Positions 17,109 to 25,089 of a stretch of 34,739 nt of DNA are shown here, piece after piece. The translations under genes and the position numbers were made by a program. The stretch is from Vulcanimicrobiota bacterium (GTDB lineage Bacteria; Vulcanimicrobiota; Vulcanimicrobiia; Eremiobacterales; Eremiobacteraceae). Position 1 is the stretch's first letter. Every line of letters starts with the position of its first letter. The notes below the pieces were generated by a model that saw only the letters and a program-made list of their open reading frames with translations, was not told the origin of the DNA and searched no databases. The stretch lies in assembly GCA_019235715.1 (NCBI GenBank), contig JAFAKE010000010.1:1-34739 (forward strand), written 5' to 3'.

Positions 17109-17840
17109 ATGGCCGTGCGCGCCGCGCATGAGCTGGCCGACGGCGACGTCGTCTTCGTCGGGATCGGGCTTCCCAATCTCGCGTGCAATCTCGCGCGCGC
17201 GACGCACGCTCCCAATCTCGTCCTCATCTATGAGTCCGGCGCCGTCGGCGCCGTGCCCGAGCGGCTGCCGGTGTCGATCGGCGATCCGGCGCTGGTCACC
17301 GATTCGCTCGGCGTGGCCTCGATGGCGGACATCTTCCAATTCTACCTGCAAGGCGGACGCATCGACGTCGGCTTTTTGGGCGGCGCGCAAGTCGACCGCT
17401 ACGCGAACATCAACTCGACGGTCATCGGCCCGTATGCGAAACCGAAGGTGCGCTTGCCCGGCAGCGGCGGCGCCTGCGAGATCGCCATCCACGCGGCACG
17501 TGTCATCGTCGTCGCGCCGCTCTCCGCGCGCTCGTTTCCGGCGGACGTCGATTTCTACACGTCTCCCGGCCAGGCGGGCAAGTACGGCACGCGCGCGCAG
17601 CTGCAACTCCCCGGCGGCGGCCCGACGCGGATCGTCACCGACGTCGGTATCCTGGAACCGGCGGCGGACGGCGAACTCGCGCTGGTCGCGGTCTATCCAG
17701 GCGTCGATGTTGCCCAAATAAAGACAAAAGTCGGCTGGGCGCTGCGCGTTTCAGCGACGCTCGAGCCCGTGCCGCCGCCCACAGCCGAGGAACTGACCCT
17801 GTTGCGCGACGTATTGGACCCACAGCACTTGTATCTTTAG
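17109..17840 (+). CDS. Family I CoA-transferase beta subunit (glutaconate CoA-transferase type)
   Basis: 243 residues from the first standard start, ATG 17109. The catalytic glutamate is Glu42 in the YESG motif, followed by FLGGAQVDRYANINST and the GSGGA segment. In A. fermentans GctB, as I recall it, the catalytic Glu is 54 and an N-terminal YTNKE precedes the AV segment matching AVRAAHEL here. The same TYTNREL is encoded just upstream of 17109, so the annotated ATG is probably internal. The frame is open back to 17046 with no ATG, GTG or TTG. ACG at 17061 sits 6 bases after AAGGAG and would give 259 residues with Glu58. The alternative is a +1 frameshift at the alpha stop giving a fused protein. 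The coordinates given are the minimal form. Confidence 0.85.
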   Translation: MAVRAAHELADGDVVFVGIGLPNLACNLARATHAPNLVLIYESGAVGAVPERLPVSIGDPALVTDSLGVASMADIFQFYLQGGRIDVGFLGGAQVDRYANINSTVIGPYAKPKVRLPGSGGACEIAIHAARVIVVAPLSARSFPADVDFYTSPGQAGKYGTRAQLQLPGGGPTRIVTDVGILEPAADGELALVAVYPGVDVAQIKTKVGWALRVSATLEPVPPPTAEELTLLRDVLDPQHLYL

Positions 17841-17913
17841 GGCGCATTGTTCCGTATTATAGATAGCGCGCGTCAGCGCGCGCGCATCCACGGCTAGGAA
17901 AAGGAACTTACCT

Positions 17914-20082
17914 GTGAACATCAGCCACCGCGTCACGGCGGCCGCATTGTGCGCCGCCCTCTTGACCGGCGTCCTGCCGATCGCGAGCAGCGCTGCGTCT
18001 ACGGCACCCGCTGCCTCCCCGGCTGCGAGCGCGGCTCCCGGCACGGCGCCCACGGCGCCTGCCGCACCCGCAGCGAGCGCCGCGCCCGCGATGCCCGCGG
18101 CTGCGCCGGCCGCCGGCGGATCGTTGCTGCCCGCGGACACCGGCGTCAATTGGAATCTGACGCCCGATCAGATCAAGTCGACCTGTGACGCGGCCCTCAG
18201 GACCGCGCGCGACAGCATCAAGCAGATCGAGGCCATACCGGTCGCGCAGGCGGGCTTTAACACCGGCATCAAGGCGGTCGAGAACACGATGGCGACCTTC
18301 AACGACACGCTGGTCGCGCAGAGCGTGCTGTCGCAGATCTCCCTCGACAAAGCGGTGCGCGATGCGTCCACTGCGTGTAACGAGCAAGAGTCGCAGTTCG
18401 GCGTCGAGTTGGCGTCCGATCCGTTCATCTATGCGATGGCGCAGTTAGGCGCCGCGACGGCGACCAACGCGAACGATCGCAAGCTCGCCGAACTGTACAT
18501 GGAAAGCGGCCGGCGCTCGGGCGCGGGTCTGGATCCCACCACGCGCGCGCAAACGACCAAGCTATTCAACGAGTTAAACGATCTGGAGATCGCGTTCGCA
18601 CGCCAGCTCGGCGAAGATACGACATCGGTCACCATCAGCAAGTCGGAAGCCGCGTCGCTGCCGCCGTCGTTCGTCAAGGCGCTCAAGGCTGAAGGCGACG
18701 GCTTCCGCGTCCCCGTCAACGAGAGCACGTACTCGCAGTTCTTGCAAAACGAGCGCTCGAGCGCAGCTCGGCAGCGCTACTACATCGCCTATTTCAACCG
18801 CGGCGGCGAAGCGAACGTCAAGCGTCTGCAACAAGCAGTCGCGGTGCGCGCGCAACTCGCGCACCTCCTCGGCTATCCGACGTGGGCCGCCTATCAACTC
18901 GATGCGAAGATGGCGAAAACGCCGCAGCGCGTTGACAGCTTCCTCGCACAAGTCGACGGAAAGCTGCTGCCCAGAGCGGTGAGCGAAATCAACGTCCTGA
19001 AGGCGCTCAAGAAATCGTCGGGCGACGCATCGCCGTGGCAACCATGGGACTACGGCTACTACGAAAACCTTTTGATCAAGACGAAGTACGCGGTGAACGA
19101 CGAGGTCGTGCGCCAGTACTTCCCGGTCACAAAGGTGCTGCCCGCGGTGATGGGCATCTATCAGAAGCTGCTGGGCGTGACGTTCCACCCGATCGTGCCG
19201 GCCGATACCTGGGCGCCGGGCGTGCTCGAGTACTCGATCAGCGATAACGCGAGCGGCAAGCCGATCGGCTGGTTCTTCCTCGATCTCTATCCGCGGCCCG
19301 GCAAGTTCCAGCATTTCGCGAACTTCCCGCTGCGCGCCGGGCGAGTGTTGCCGGACGGCACGTGGCAGATGCCGATCTCCTCGATCATCGGAAACTGGCC
19401 TGTCGGAGCGCCCGGCAAGCCCGCGCTGCTCAGCCACGACGACGTCGTCACCTTCTTCCATGAGTTCGGCCATCTGATGCACAGCACACTGTCCATCGCG
19501 CCGTACGAGACCTATTACGGCACGGCGGTGCGCGGCGACTTCGTCGAAGCGCCCTCCCAGATGCTCGAGAACTGGATGTGGCAGCCTTCGATTCTCAAAG
19601 AGGTCTCAAGCAACGTCGACACGGGCAAGCCGCTGCCCGACGATCTCATCACGAAGATGATCGCGCTCAAGCACGTTGACGATGGCGTGCAATGGACGGG
19701 TCAGGCCTTCTACGCCGCCTACGACATGAAGATCCACAGCTCCGGGCCCGACATCAACGTGCAGACGACGTGGTTCGATCTTAAGAAGAAGATGACGCCG
19801 ACGCCGGCAGTGGCGGGCACGATTCCCGAGGCGGGATTCGGCCACCTGATGGGCGGCTACGACGCGGGCTACTACGGCTATCTATGGTCGCGCGTCTATG
19901 CGCAAGACATGTTCACGGTCTTCCAAAAGGGCGGCCTTGAGAATCCCGTGGTCGGCGCGCGCTATCGCCAGGACATCTTGCAGCCCGGCGGCAGCCTCGA
20001 GCCGGACCAGCTGCTGCGCAATTTCCTCGGGCGTGAAGTGAACTACGACGCGTTCTACCGCGACATCGGCATCACCAAGTAG
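17914..20082 (+). CDS. Exported M3-family zinc metallopeptidase (oligoendopeptidase/thimet type)
   Basis: 722 residues. An N-terminal signal peptide (about residues 1-27) is followed by an Ala/Pro-rich low-complexity linker at about 29-69, then the M3 domain. The zinc site is HEFGH at 516-520, and the third ligand is Glu545 in FVEAPSQ, 25 residues after the second histidine as in thimet oligopeptidase. M3 enzymes cleave short peptides, and export is less usual for them. The start is GTG at 17914 after AAGGA at 17900-17904. Upstream lie an AT-rich box (TATTAT near 17855) and a GC hairpin at 17866-17885, suggesting its own promoter. A terminator follows. Confidence 0.9.
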   Translation: MNISHRVTAAALCAALLTGVLPIASSAASTAPAASPAASAAPGTAPTAPAAPAASAAPAMPAAAPAAGGSLLPADTGVNWNLTPDQIKSTCDAALRTARDSIKQIEAIPVAQAGFNTGIKAVENTMATFNDTLVAQSVLSQISLDKAVRDASTACNEQESQFGVELASDPFIYAMAQLGAATATNANDRKLAELYMESGRRSGAGLDPTTRAQTTKLFNELNDLEIAFARQLGEDTTSVTISKSEAASLPPSFVKALKAEGDGFRVPVNESTYSQFLQNERSSAARQRYYIAYFNRGGEANVKRLQQAVAVRAQLAHLLGYPTWAAYQLDAKMAKTPQRVDSFLAQVDGKLLPRAVSEINVLKALKKSSGDASPWQPWDYGYYENLLIKTKYAVNDEVVRQYFPVTKVLPAVMGIYQKLLGVTFHPIVPADTWAPGVLEYSISDNASGKPIGWFFLDLYPRPGKFQHFANFPLRAGRVLPDGTWQMPISSIIGNWPVGAPGKPALLSHDDVVTFFHEFGHLMHSTLSIAPYETYYGTAVRGDFVEAPSQMLENWMWQPSILKEVSSNVDTGKPLPDDLITKMIALKHVDDGVQWTGQAFYAAYDMKIHSSGPDINVQTTWFDLKKKMTPTPAVAGTIPEAGFGHLMGGYDAGYYGYLWSRVYAQDMFTVFQKGGLENPVVGARYRQDILQPGGSLEPDQLLRNFLGREVNYDAFYRDIGITK

Positions 20083-20107
20083 TCGTTAGCGCAGAACAGC
20101 AACGAGC

Positions 20108-20142
20108 GCGCCGGGACTCTCGAGCCCGGCGCTTTGCTTCTT
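20108..20142 (+). terminator. Intrinsic terminator after the M3 peptidase gene
   Basis: GCGCCGGG at 20108-20115 pairs perfectly with CCCGGCGC at 20125-20132 across a 9-base loop, followed by TTTGCTTCTT. It lies 25 bases after the peptidase stop and 58 bases before the next start codon. The U-tract is interrupted, so termination may be partial. Confidence 0.75.
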
Positions 20143-20199
20143 CCGCATGGTCGCGCGTTGCGGCAGGTGTCCGTCCGCGATTTCGTAATCGCGCCCTGC

Positions 20200-21372
20200 A
20201 TGAAGCGTTTCATCGTCTTATCGTTGACCGCTGCCCTCGCAATGGCGGCGCCTGTTGCGGCGGACACGATCACGCCGCAAGCCGCCATCGCGCGGCTATT
20301 CACGTCAGACAAGATCGATTCCGACTGGTTCGCACCGTCAGTGCTGCAGCAGGTGCCGGTTGCGCAGGTCCAGATCGTCATCGACCAATTGAAGGCGCAG
20401 CTCGGCGCGTATCAGGAAGTGCGTCCGGACGGCGACCACTTCGACACCGTCTTCGCCACCGGCTATGCGCCGACGTTCATCGCGCTCGACGGCCAAGGCC
20501 GCATCCTTAGCCTTTTCTTCAAGCCGCCGCTGCCGACCACGAAAGATCTCAGCGGCGCGCTGGATCAAATGCGCACGCTGCCCGGAAAGATCAGCGTATT
20601 CATCGAGAACGGTTCGACGCCGGTGCAAGGCATCGCCGCCGATCAGCCGCTCGCGATCGGCTCGGCGTTCAAGCTCGCAGAAGTCGCGGCCGTGAAGAAG
20701 CAGATCGACGCGCACCGCGTGTCATGGACGCAGATCGTCACGCTCCGCAATCAGTGGAAGAGCTTGCCATCAGGCGTGCTGCAGTCATGGCCCGACGGCG
20801 CGCCTTTGACGTTGTACAGCGTCGCAGCGTTGGCGGTGTCGCAAAGCGACAACACCGGCGCCGATCTCTTGCTGCGCACGGTTGGGCGCTCGGCGGTCGA
20901 AGCGGAGTCGCCAAGTAATACGCCGTTTCTGACCACGCGCGAAGCGTTCGTGCTGAAGGATCCGGCGAATTCTGCGTTGCTCGCGAAGTGGCGAGCCGCC
21001 AATGCGAGCGCGCGCAATGCGCTCCTGGCGCAGCTCGATTCGAAGCCGTTGCCCAGCGCGGACATCTTCGGCGGCAAAGTCACCGCGCAAGACGTCGAGT
21101 GGTTTTTCAGCACGCGCCAGCTGTGCGCGTTGATGAGCCGCGTCGCCTCGCTGCCGTTCATGAGCATCAATCCCGGCATTGCCGACCCTTCACAGTGGTC
21201 GCGCGTGGCCTACAAAGGCGGTTCCGAACCCGGCGTGCTGAATCTCACCACGCAAGTCGTGGCCAAGAACGGCAAGACGTACTGTCTGTCCGCAACCTGG
21301 AACGACACCAAACCGTTGGATGAAAAACGCTTCGAGCTGCTCTACGGCCTGCTCTTGAACAGCCTCGAATAG
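20200..21372 (+). CDS. Exported serine hydrolase, class A beta-lactamase fold (Orf12-like)
   Basis: 390 residues. A signal peptide (MKRFIVLSLTAALAMAAPVAA) is followed by an N-terminal alpha/beta domain at about 22-125 and then a beta-lactamase-like domain. The active-site motifs are SAFK (Ser155, Lys158), SDN (216-218) and KGG in place of KTG (339-341). The two-domain plan resembles the Orf12 family (an NTF2/steroid-isomerase-like domain plus a beta-lactamase fold), whose members act as esterases or weak lactamases. I do not see a clear omega-loop ExxxN, so antibiotic hydrolysis is doubtful; peptidoglycan or ester hydrolysis is as likely. The ATG at 20200 is chosen because it begins the signal peptide. 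It converges with the gene at 21375 with a 2-base gap. Confidence 0.8.
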   Translation: MKRFIVLSLTAALAMAAPVAADTITPQAAIARLFTSDKIDSDWFAPSVLQQVPVAQVQIVIDQLKAQLGAYQEVRPDGDHFDTVFATGYAPTFIALDGQGRILSLFFKPPLPTTKDLSGALDQMRTLPGKISVFIENGSTPVQGIAADQPLAIGSAFKLAEVAAVKKQIDAHRVSWTQIVTLRNQWKSLPSGVLQSWPDGAPLTLYSVAALAVSQSDNTGADLLLRTVGRSAVEAESPSNTPFLTTREAFVLKDPANSALLAKWRAANASARNALLAQLDSKPLPSADIFGGKVTAQDVEWFFSTRQLCALMSRVASLPFMSINPGIADPSQWSRVAYKGGSEPGVLNLTTQVVAKNGKTYCLSATWNDTKPLDEKRFELLYGLLLNSLE

Positions 21373-21374
21373 AC

Positions 21375-22394
21375 TTATTGCGGTATCGCGGGTGGTCCTG
21401 ATGCCGCGGGTCCGGCGGGCGGCGTGAACGTCGGCAATGGCGCGACCGGTGTTGCTGCCGGCGTCCCCAGCAAGCCGGGCCGCGTGCGCATGAACGACAG
21501 CAGCGCGGCGCCTGTGGCCAGCGCGCCGACGATGCCGAACATGATCACGCCGAACCACGTGGGTGTGAAGCCGGTGAAGATAAGAATGATGGCGAGTCCC
21601 AGCCCGACGACTGCCAGCGGTTGCGGCTCAGTGTCTTTTGCTGCGACGAGCAGGAGACGGCGTCCGAGGACCGCGGCGACCGCAGCTTTGCCGATGAAGT
21701 ACGCGATGATGTACGCGACCACGGCGACTGGAATGAGCGGAATCGTGATCACTAAGCAGGCGAGCACGATCACCGCGAACGCCAGGAAGAACGGCGCGAG
21801 CATCCCGAGGACGATCGCGAGCAATGGCTGCGAGACGAGATGTTCCTCGACGTTGCGCGTGCGCAGCGGGAACAAGAAGAAAGCGAGCAATGTGAGCAGC
21901 AGATCTGGCACCAGGATCGACGCGCGTACGGCGGCCGCGTGGAAGGGCGACTCGATCGTGGGCGGCATCGACATTTCAGGCGCCGGCGTTTCTTCCGGCG
22001 GTGCCGACATCTCCGGCATCGGCGTCTCGACCGCCGGCGGTGGGACGACCGTCTGATGTTTCTTAGGCGGTGTTGAAGTCGACTCGTTGAGGATCGAACC
22101 GCCGAACGAGACCGTGTCTTTTTCGACCGAGCCTTCCGGATAGATGTGCAAGTCGCCGCCGAATGCCACAGCACTGCCGTCGACTTTGCCGTGGATCTTG
22201 ATGTCGCCGCCGAACACGACCACATCGCCTTCCACTTCCTGATCCGCCGGAATCGTCACATCGCTGCCGAACTCGACGACGTCGCCGTGTGCATGCCGGT
22301 ACTCGCCGGCCGCGCGCGAGCTTGAGGCGTTCATCGTGACGAGCGCCGCGATCGCGACGAGTGCGACGATAGCGATGAGTCGCACGCGCTTCAT
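21375..22394 (-). CDS. Membrane protein with exported bactofilin-like beta-repeat domain
   Basis: 339 residues. The N-terminal signal peptide or anchor (about 1-29) is followed by a repeat domain at about 35-100 with a regular GDVVVFGGDIKIHG-like pattern: repeating GG/GD turns with alternating hydrophobic residues, as in bactofilins and DUF8173-type solenoids. A Pro/Glu/Met-rich linker at about 105-150 precedes four or more hydrophobic helices (about 155-310) and a Pro/Ala-rich tail. True bactofilins are cytosolic, so a repeat domain outside the membrane is unusual. The ATG at 22394 overlaps the anti-sigma stop (ATGA), placing it in the sigma operon as third gene. The role is unknown; envelope-stress sensing or scaffolding is inference. 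Confidence 0.75.
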   Translation of the reverse strand: MKRVRLIAIVALVAIAALVTMNASSSRAAGEYRHAHGDVVEFGSDVTIPADQEVEGDVVVFGGDIKIHGKVDGSAVAFGGDLHIYPEGSVEKDTVSFGGSILNESTSTPPKKHQTVVPPPAVETPMPEMSAPPEETPAPEMSMPPTIESPFHAAAVRASILVPDLLLTLLAFFLFPLRTRNVEEHLVSQPLLAIVLGMLAPFFLAFAVIVLACLVITIPLIPVAVVAYIIAYFIGKAAVAAVLGRRLLLVAAKDTEPQPLAVVGLGLAIILIFTGFTPTWFGVIMFGIVGALATGAALLSFMRTRPGLLGTPAATPVAPLPTFTPPAGPAASGPPAIPQ

Positions 22395-22921
22395 GCCGGT
22401 GCTCCCGCGAACCAGCCGCGCATCTGCGGATAGAAGCGGCGCAGCGCGAACGCGCCAACCAGCAGCACGAGCATCTCGATGCCGATGCCTGCACCCACGA
22501 ATGTCGTCAGATGCAGGCGCAAGCCGACGCCAAGGACGGTCGAGCCGGCCGCTGCGACTTTGCCGAGCTCTATGGCCACTGCAGCGAACGCGTGCTGCCA
22601 ATCGATCACGCGCGCAACGGTGAGAGTGATGAGCACGGCCCACGCGGCCGCGACGTATGCGACGAACCAGCGCAGGCGCAAACGCGCGGGTTTCGGTACA
22701 GGCAACGCCGCGATCGCCGCCATGACCGCGACGTCGAAGCCGGGCCGCGGCTCGACGCCGCGCAGCCCTTGCAGTTTGATCTCGACGGCGCGCAGATCGT
22801 TGACAAGCACGCGGCAGGATGCGCACGAATTCATATGCGCTTCGATCGCCTGCGCATCGCGCGCTGACAGTTCTCCATCGAGGTACGCGGCGAGCCGCGC
22901 CTCACAGGCAGAGCAATTCAC
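22391..22921 (-). CDS. Zinc-binding anti-sigma factor (ZAS family, membrane)
   Basis: 176 residues. The N-terminal zinc finger has Cys3-x2-Cys6 and His29-x3-Cys33-x2-Cys36, the HxxxCxxC signature of ZAS anti-sigma factors. Two hydrophobic helices follow (about 85-105 and 138-160), so it is membrane-anchored with its sigma-binding domain in the cytoplasm. It is expected to hold the adjacent ECF sigma factor inactive until an envelope or redox signal. The start is GTG at 22921 with AGGAGG about 9 bases upstream, a strong site lying inside the end of the sigma gene, which it overlaps by 20 bases. Confidence 0.88.
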   Translation of the reverse strand: MNCSACEARLAAYLDGELSARDAQAIEAHMNSCASCRVLVNDLRAVEIKLQGLRGVEPRPGFDVAVMAAIAALPVPKPARLRLRWFVAYVAAAWAVLITLTVARVIDWQHAFAAVAIELGKVAAAGSTVLGVGLRLHLTTFVGAGIGIEMLVLLVGAFALRRFYPQMRGWFAGAPA

Positions 22922-23519
22922 GTCCGCCTACCTCCTGTGTCGTCGATCGTTCGCGCGCGCCGCGCTCGCGCCCCAAGGCGCGCGCGAGCGCCGCCTTGCC
23001 GCGATGGATGAGCGTCTTGACATTTCCCAGCGACACGTTCATCGTGTCTGCGATCTCTTGATACTCCATATGCCGGTAATAGCGCAATGACAGCGCCGTG
23101 CGCATGCGTTCGGGCACCGAAAGGAGTGCCGCGCGCACCGCGCGCTGCTCTTCGTCCGCAAGGATCATGGCGTCGGGCGACGCCTCGCGACGGGTATCGG
23201 GGAGACGCTGCTCGAGCGTCTCGTCTTCGAATAATTCCTCGGATTGCGGGCGCCGGCGTTCTTTGCCCAAATGCGTGCGGGCGGCATTGCGCGCTATTTG
23301 GTACAGCCACGTCGAGAATTTCGCGAGCTGCGGATTGAAGGTGCCGAGGTGCGAGTAGGCTCGTATGAATGTCTCCTGCGCAAGGTCGTTGGCGTCTTCG
23401 GTCGAGCGGACGGTGCCATATAGGAAGTTCACGATGCCCCGCTTGTGCCGCTCGACCAGCGGCGCGAATGCGCCAGAATCTCCCTGGAGGATAAGCGCGA
23501 CAAGCGTCTCATCCGGCAC
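22902..23519 (-). CDS. ECF-family RNA polymerase sigma factor (RpoE-like)
   Basis: 205 residues. Region 2 (FLYGTVRSTEDANDLAQETF, then FSTWLYQIARNAARTHL) and region 4 (LRYYRHMEYQEIADTMNVSL, then VKTLIHRGKAAL) are clear, and regions 1.1 and 3 are absent as in ECF factors. The start is GTG at 23519, the only standard start before conserved region 2; an upstream in-frame stop closes the frame. A GGAACTT-type promoter may lie at 23558-23584, consistent with autoregulation. The linked zinc anti-sigma factor and the membrane repeat protein form one overlapping operon. Confidence 0.92.
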   Translation of the reverse strand: MPDETLVALILQGDSGAFAPLVERHKRGIVNFLYGTVRSTEDANDLAQETFIRAYSHLGTFNPQLAKFSTWLYQIARNAARTHLGKERRRPQSEELFEDETLEQRLPDTRREASPDAMILADEEQRAVRAALLSVPERMRTALSLRYYRHMEYQEIADTMNVSLGNVKTLIHRGKAALARALGRERGARERSTTQEVGGRELLCL

Positions 23520-23557
23520 CCCAGCGTCGATCGTCCGACCTCCCGATGATGTCTGAG

Positions 23558-23584
23558 TCTACTCGCTTTTCAGCGGGAAAGTTT
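23558..23584 (-). promoter_or_regulatory. Possible ECF-type promoter of the sigma operon
   Basis: Read on the minus strand, AAACTT (23584-23579) is followed after 16 bases by GTAGA (23562-23558). This resembles the AAC-containing -35 and GTC-like -10 of ECF sigma promoters and would give a leader of about 32 bases before the GTG at 23519. The match is partial, and the region also serves the divergent thioesterase gene. Confidence 0.3.
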
Positions 23585-23613
23585 CGGGACAGGCCCGGCG
23601 AACCCCGCGGACG

Positions 23614-24141
23614 ATGAGCCAGGCCGACAAAAGCCTCAAACAGCTCGCGCCCAAGCCTGTAGCTGAGTCGGCAACGACGCTGGCGACGCTGATGGAGCCG
23701 GCCGACGCCAACCCGATGGGCAACGTCCATGGCGGCGTCATCATGAAGCTCGTCGACCAGGCGGCGGCCGCCGCGGCCATCCGCCACTCCGGGCGCATCT
23801 GCGTCACGGTCGCAGTCGATCGACTCGACTTCTTCGGCCCTGCTCACGTCGGCGATATGGTCACCCTCAAGGCCGCGGTGAACTATACGCATCGGACCTC
23901 GATGGAGGTCGGCGTACGGATCGACGCCGAGACGCTGCGCGAGGGTCATGTCAGGCAGATCGGCACCGCGCTCTTGATCTTCGTCGCCCTCGACGACAAG
24001 TGCCGGCCGATCGAGGTCCCGCCGGTGTTGGCGCAGAGCGACGAAGAGCAGCTGCGCTTTCGCCAGGCCGAACTGCGCTATCGCCACCGCAAGGAGCTGC
24101 GCGAAAAAGAACGCGCGTTGCGCACGTCTAGCACGAATTGA
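23614..24141 (+). CDS. Acyl-CoA thioesterase, hotdog fold (YciA/BACH type)
   Basis: 175 residues. The hotdog core has NPMGNVHGGVIMKLVDQAAA, with the catalytic Asp in LVDQ and the HGG turn, then TVAVDRLDFFGPAHVGD, typical of acyl-CoA thioesterases of the YciA/ACOT7 class. The C-terminal 40 residues are charged and helical (RFRQAELRYRHRKELREKE), which is common in this group. It releases free acids from acyl-CoA in the cytoplasm. It begins at ATG 23614, 94 bases from the divergent sigma gene, and its stop overlaps the transporter start (TTGA). Confidence 0.88.
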   Translation: MSQADKSLKQLAPKPVAESATTLATLMEPADANPMGNVHGGVIMKLVDQAAAAAAIRHSGRICVTVAVDRLDFFGPAHVGDMVTLKAAVNYTHRTSMEVGVRIDAETLREGHVRQIGTALLIFVALDDKCRPIEVPPVLAQSDEEQLRFRQAELRYRHRKELREKERALRTSSTN

Positions 24142-25031
24142 CCGCTCGGTACGCGCTGCTCACGCTGGGCATCGCCGGCCTGTCGATGGCCGGCATTTTT
24201 TACTCGCTCGCGCACGCGCCGGTCGTCACGATCGTCGCGTATCGCATGGTGTTCGCTGCGCTGCTCATGCTGCCGGTCGCGTTTGTCGCGCGCCGAGCGC
24301 GGGCGCCCCAAACAAGCGCGCCCTTCTCGCGCGCCGACTTGTGGACGACCGCCGGCTCCGGAGCGCTGTTCGCGCTCGATCTCATCGTGTGGGCGATCAG
24401 TCTGAAGTTCACGACAGTCGCCAGCGCGGCGCTTTTCGTGAGCACACATCCCATCTTCGTCGCGCTGCTGGCTTGGGCGATCTTCCGCGAGCGGCCGACG
24501 CCGCTGATGCTCGCAGGCATCGCCGTCGGCGTCGTCGGCATCACGATCGTCGCATATCAAGACCTTGCGCTTTCCGGGCGCGCGCTGATCGGCGACGGCT
24601 TGGCGGCGCTCGCGGCGCTCGCCGAGACCGGCTACTTGTTATGCGGCCGCAGCGTGCGCCGGCGTATCGACGCACCGCGTTATGCGTTCGGCGTCTACGC
24701 ATCGTGCGCCGCGTTCGTGTGCGTCGCGGTCTTGGGCACGCGCTCCGGGTTTGCGATCTCCGGTCACGATCTGCTGCTCGCGCTTGGATTGGCCGTCGTC
24801 GCGACGGCGCTCGGCCATACGCTGGTGTCGCAATCGTTGGGCTACATGCCGGCTGCAGTGGTTGCGGTATCGTTTTTGGCGCAGCCATTGATGGCGGCGC
24901 TGTTCGCATTGCTGTTCCTCGCACAGGTGATTCCGCTGACAACTGCGCTCGGCGGCATTATCGCGCTGGCAGGCATCGGCCTCGTCGCGTACGCGAACGA
25001 GCGCGAGCCCACTGCGCCGCTCGAGATGTAG
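24138..25031 (+). CDS. EamA-family (drug/metabolite superfamily) transporter
   Basis: 297 residues with ten predicted hydrophobic helices forming two EamA repeats. Conserved features are the first-repeat segment [20 protein letters not shown] and its second-repeat counterpart [20 protein letters not shown]. These proteins export or exchange amino acids, nucleotides or other small metabolites; the substrate cannot be told. The start is TTG at 24138, within the thioesterase stop (TTGA), so the two are translationally coupled. A 58-base gap separates it from gmd. Confidence 0.85.
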   Translation: MTARYALLTLGIAGLSMAGIFYSLAHAPVVTIVAYRMVFAALLMLPVAFVARRARAPQTSAPFSRADLWTTAGSGALFALDLIVWAISLKFTTVASAALFVSTHPIFVALLAWAIFRERPTPLMLAGIAVGVVGITIVAYQDLALSGRALIGDGLAALAALAETGYLLCGRSVRRRIDAPRYAFGVYASCAAFVCVAVLGTRSGFAISGHDLLLALGLAVVATALGHTLVSQSLGYMPAAVVAVSFLAQPLMAALFALLFLAQVIPLTTALGGIIALAGIGLVAYANEREPTAPLEM

Positions 25032-25089
25032 ACGCCTCCTTGACGCGCACGTAGGAAAACGTGATGAAACCGAACGAAGGGGCGAGCAG

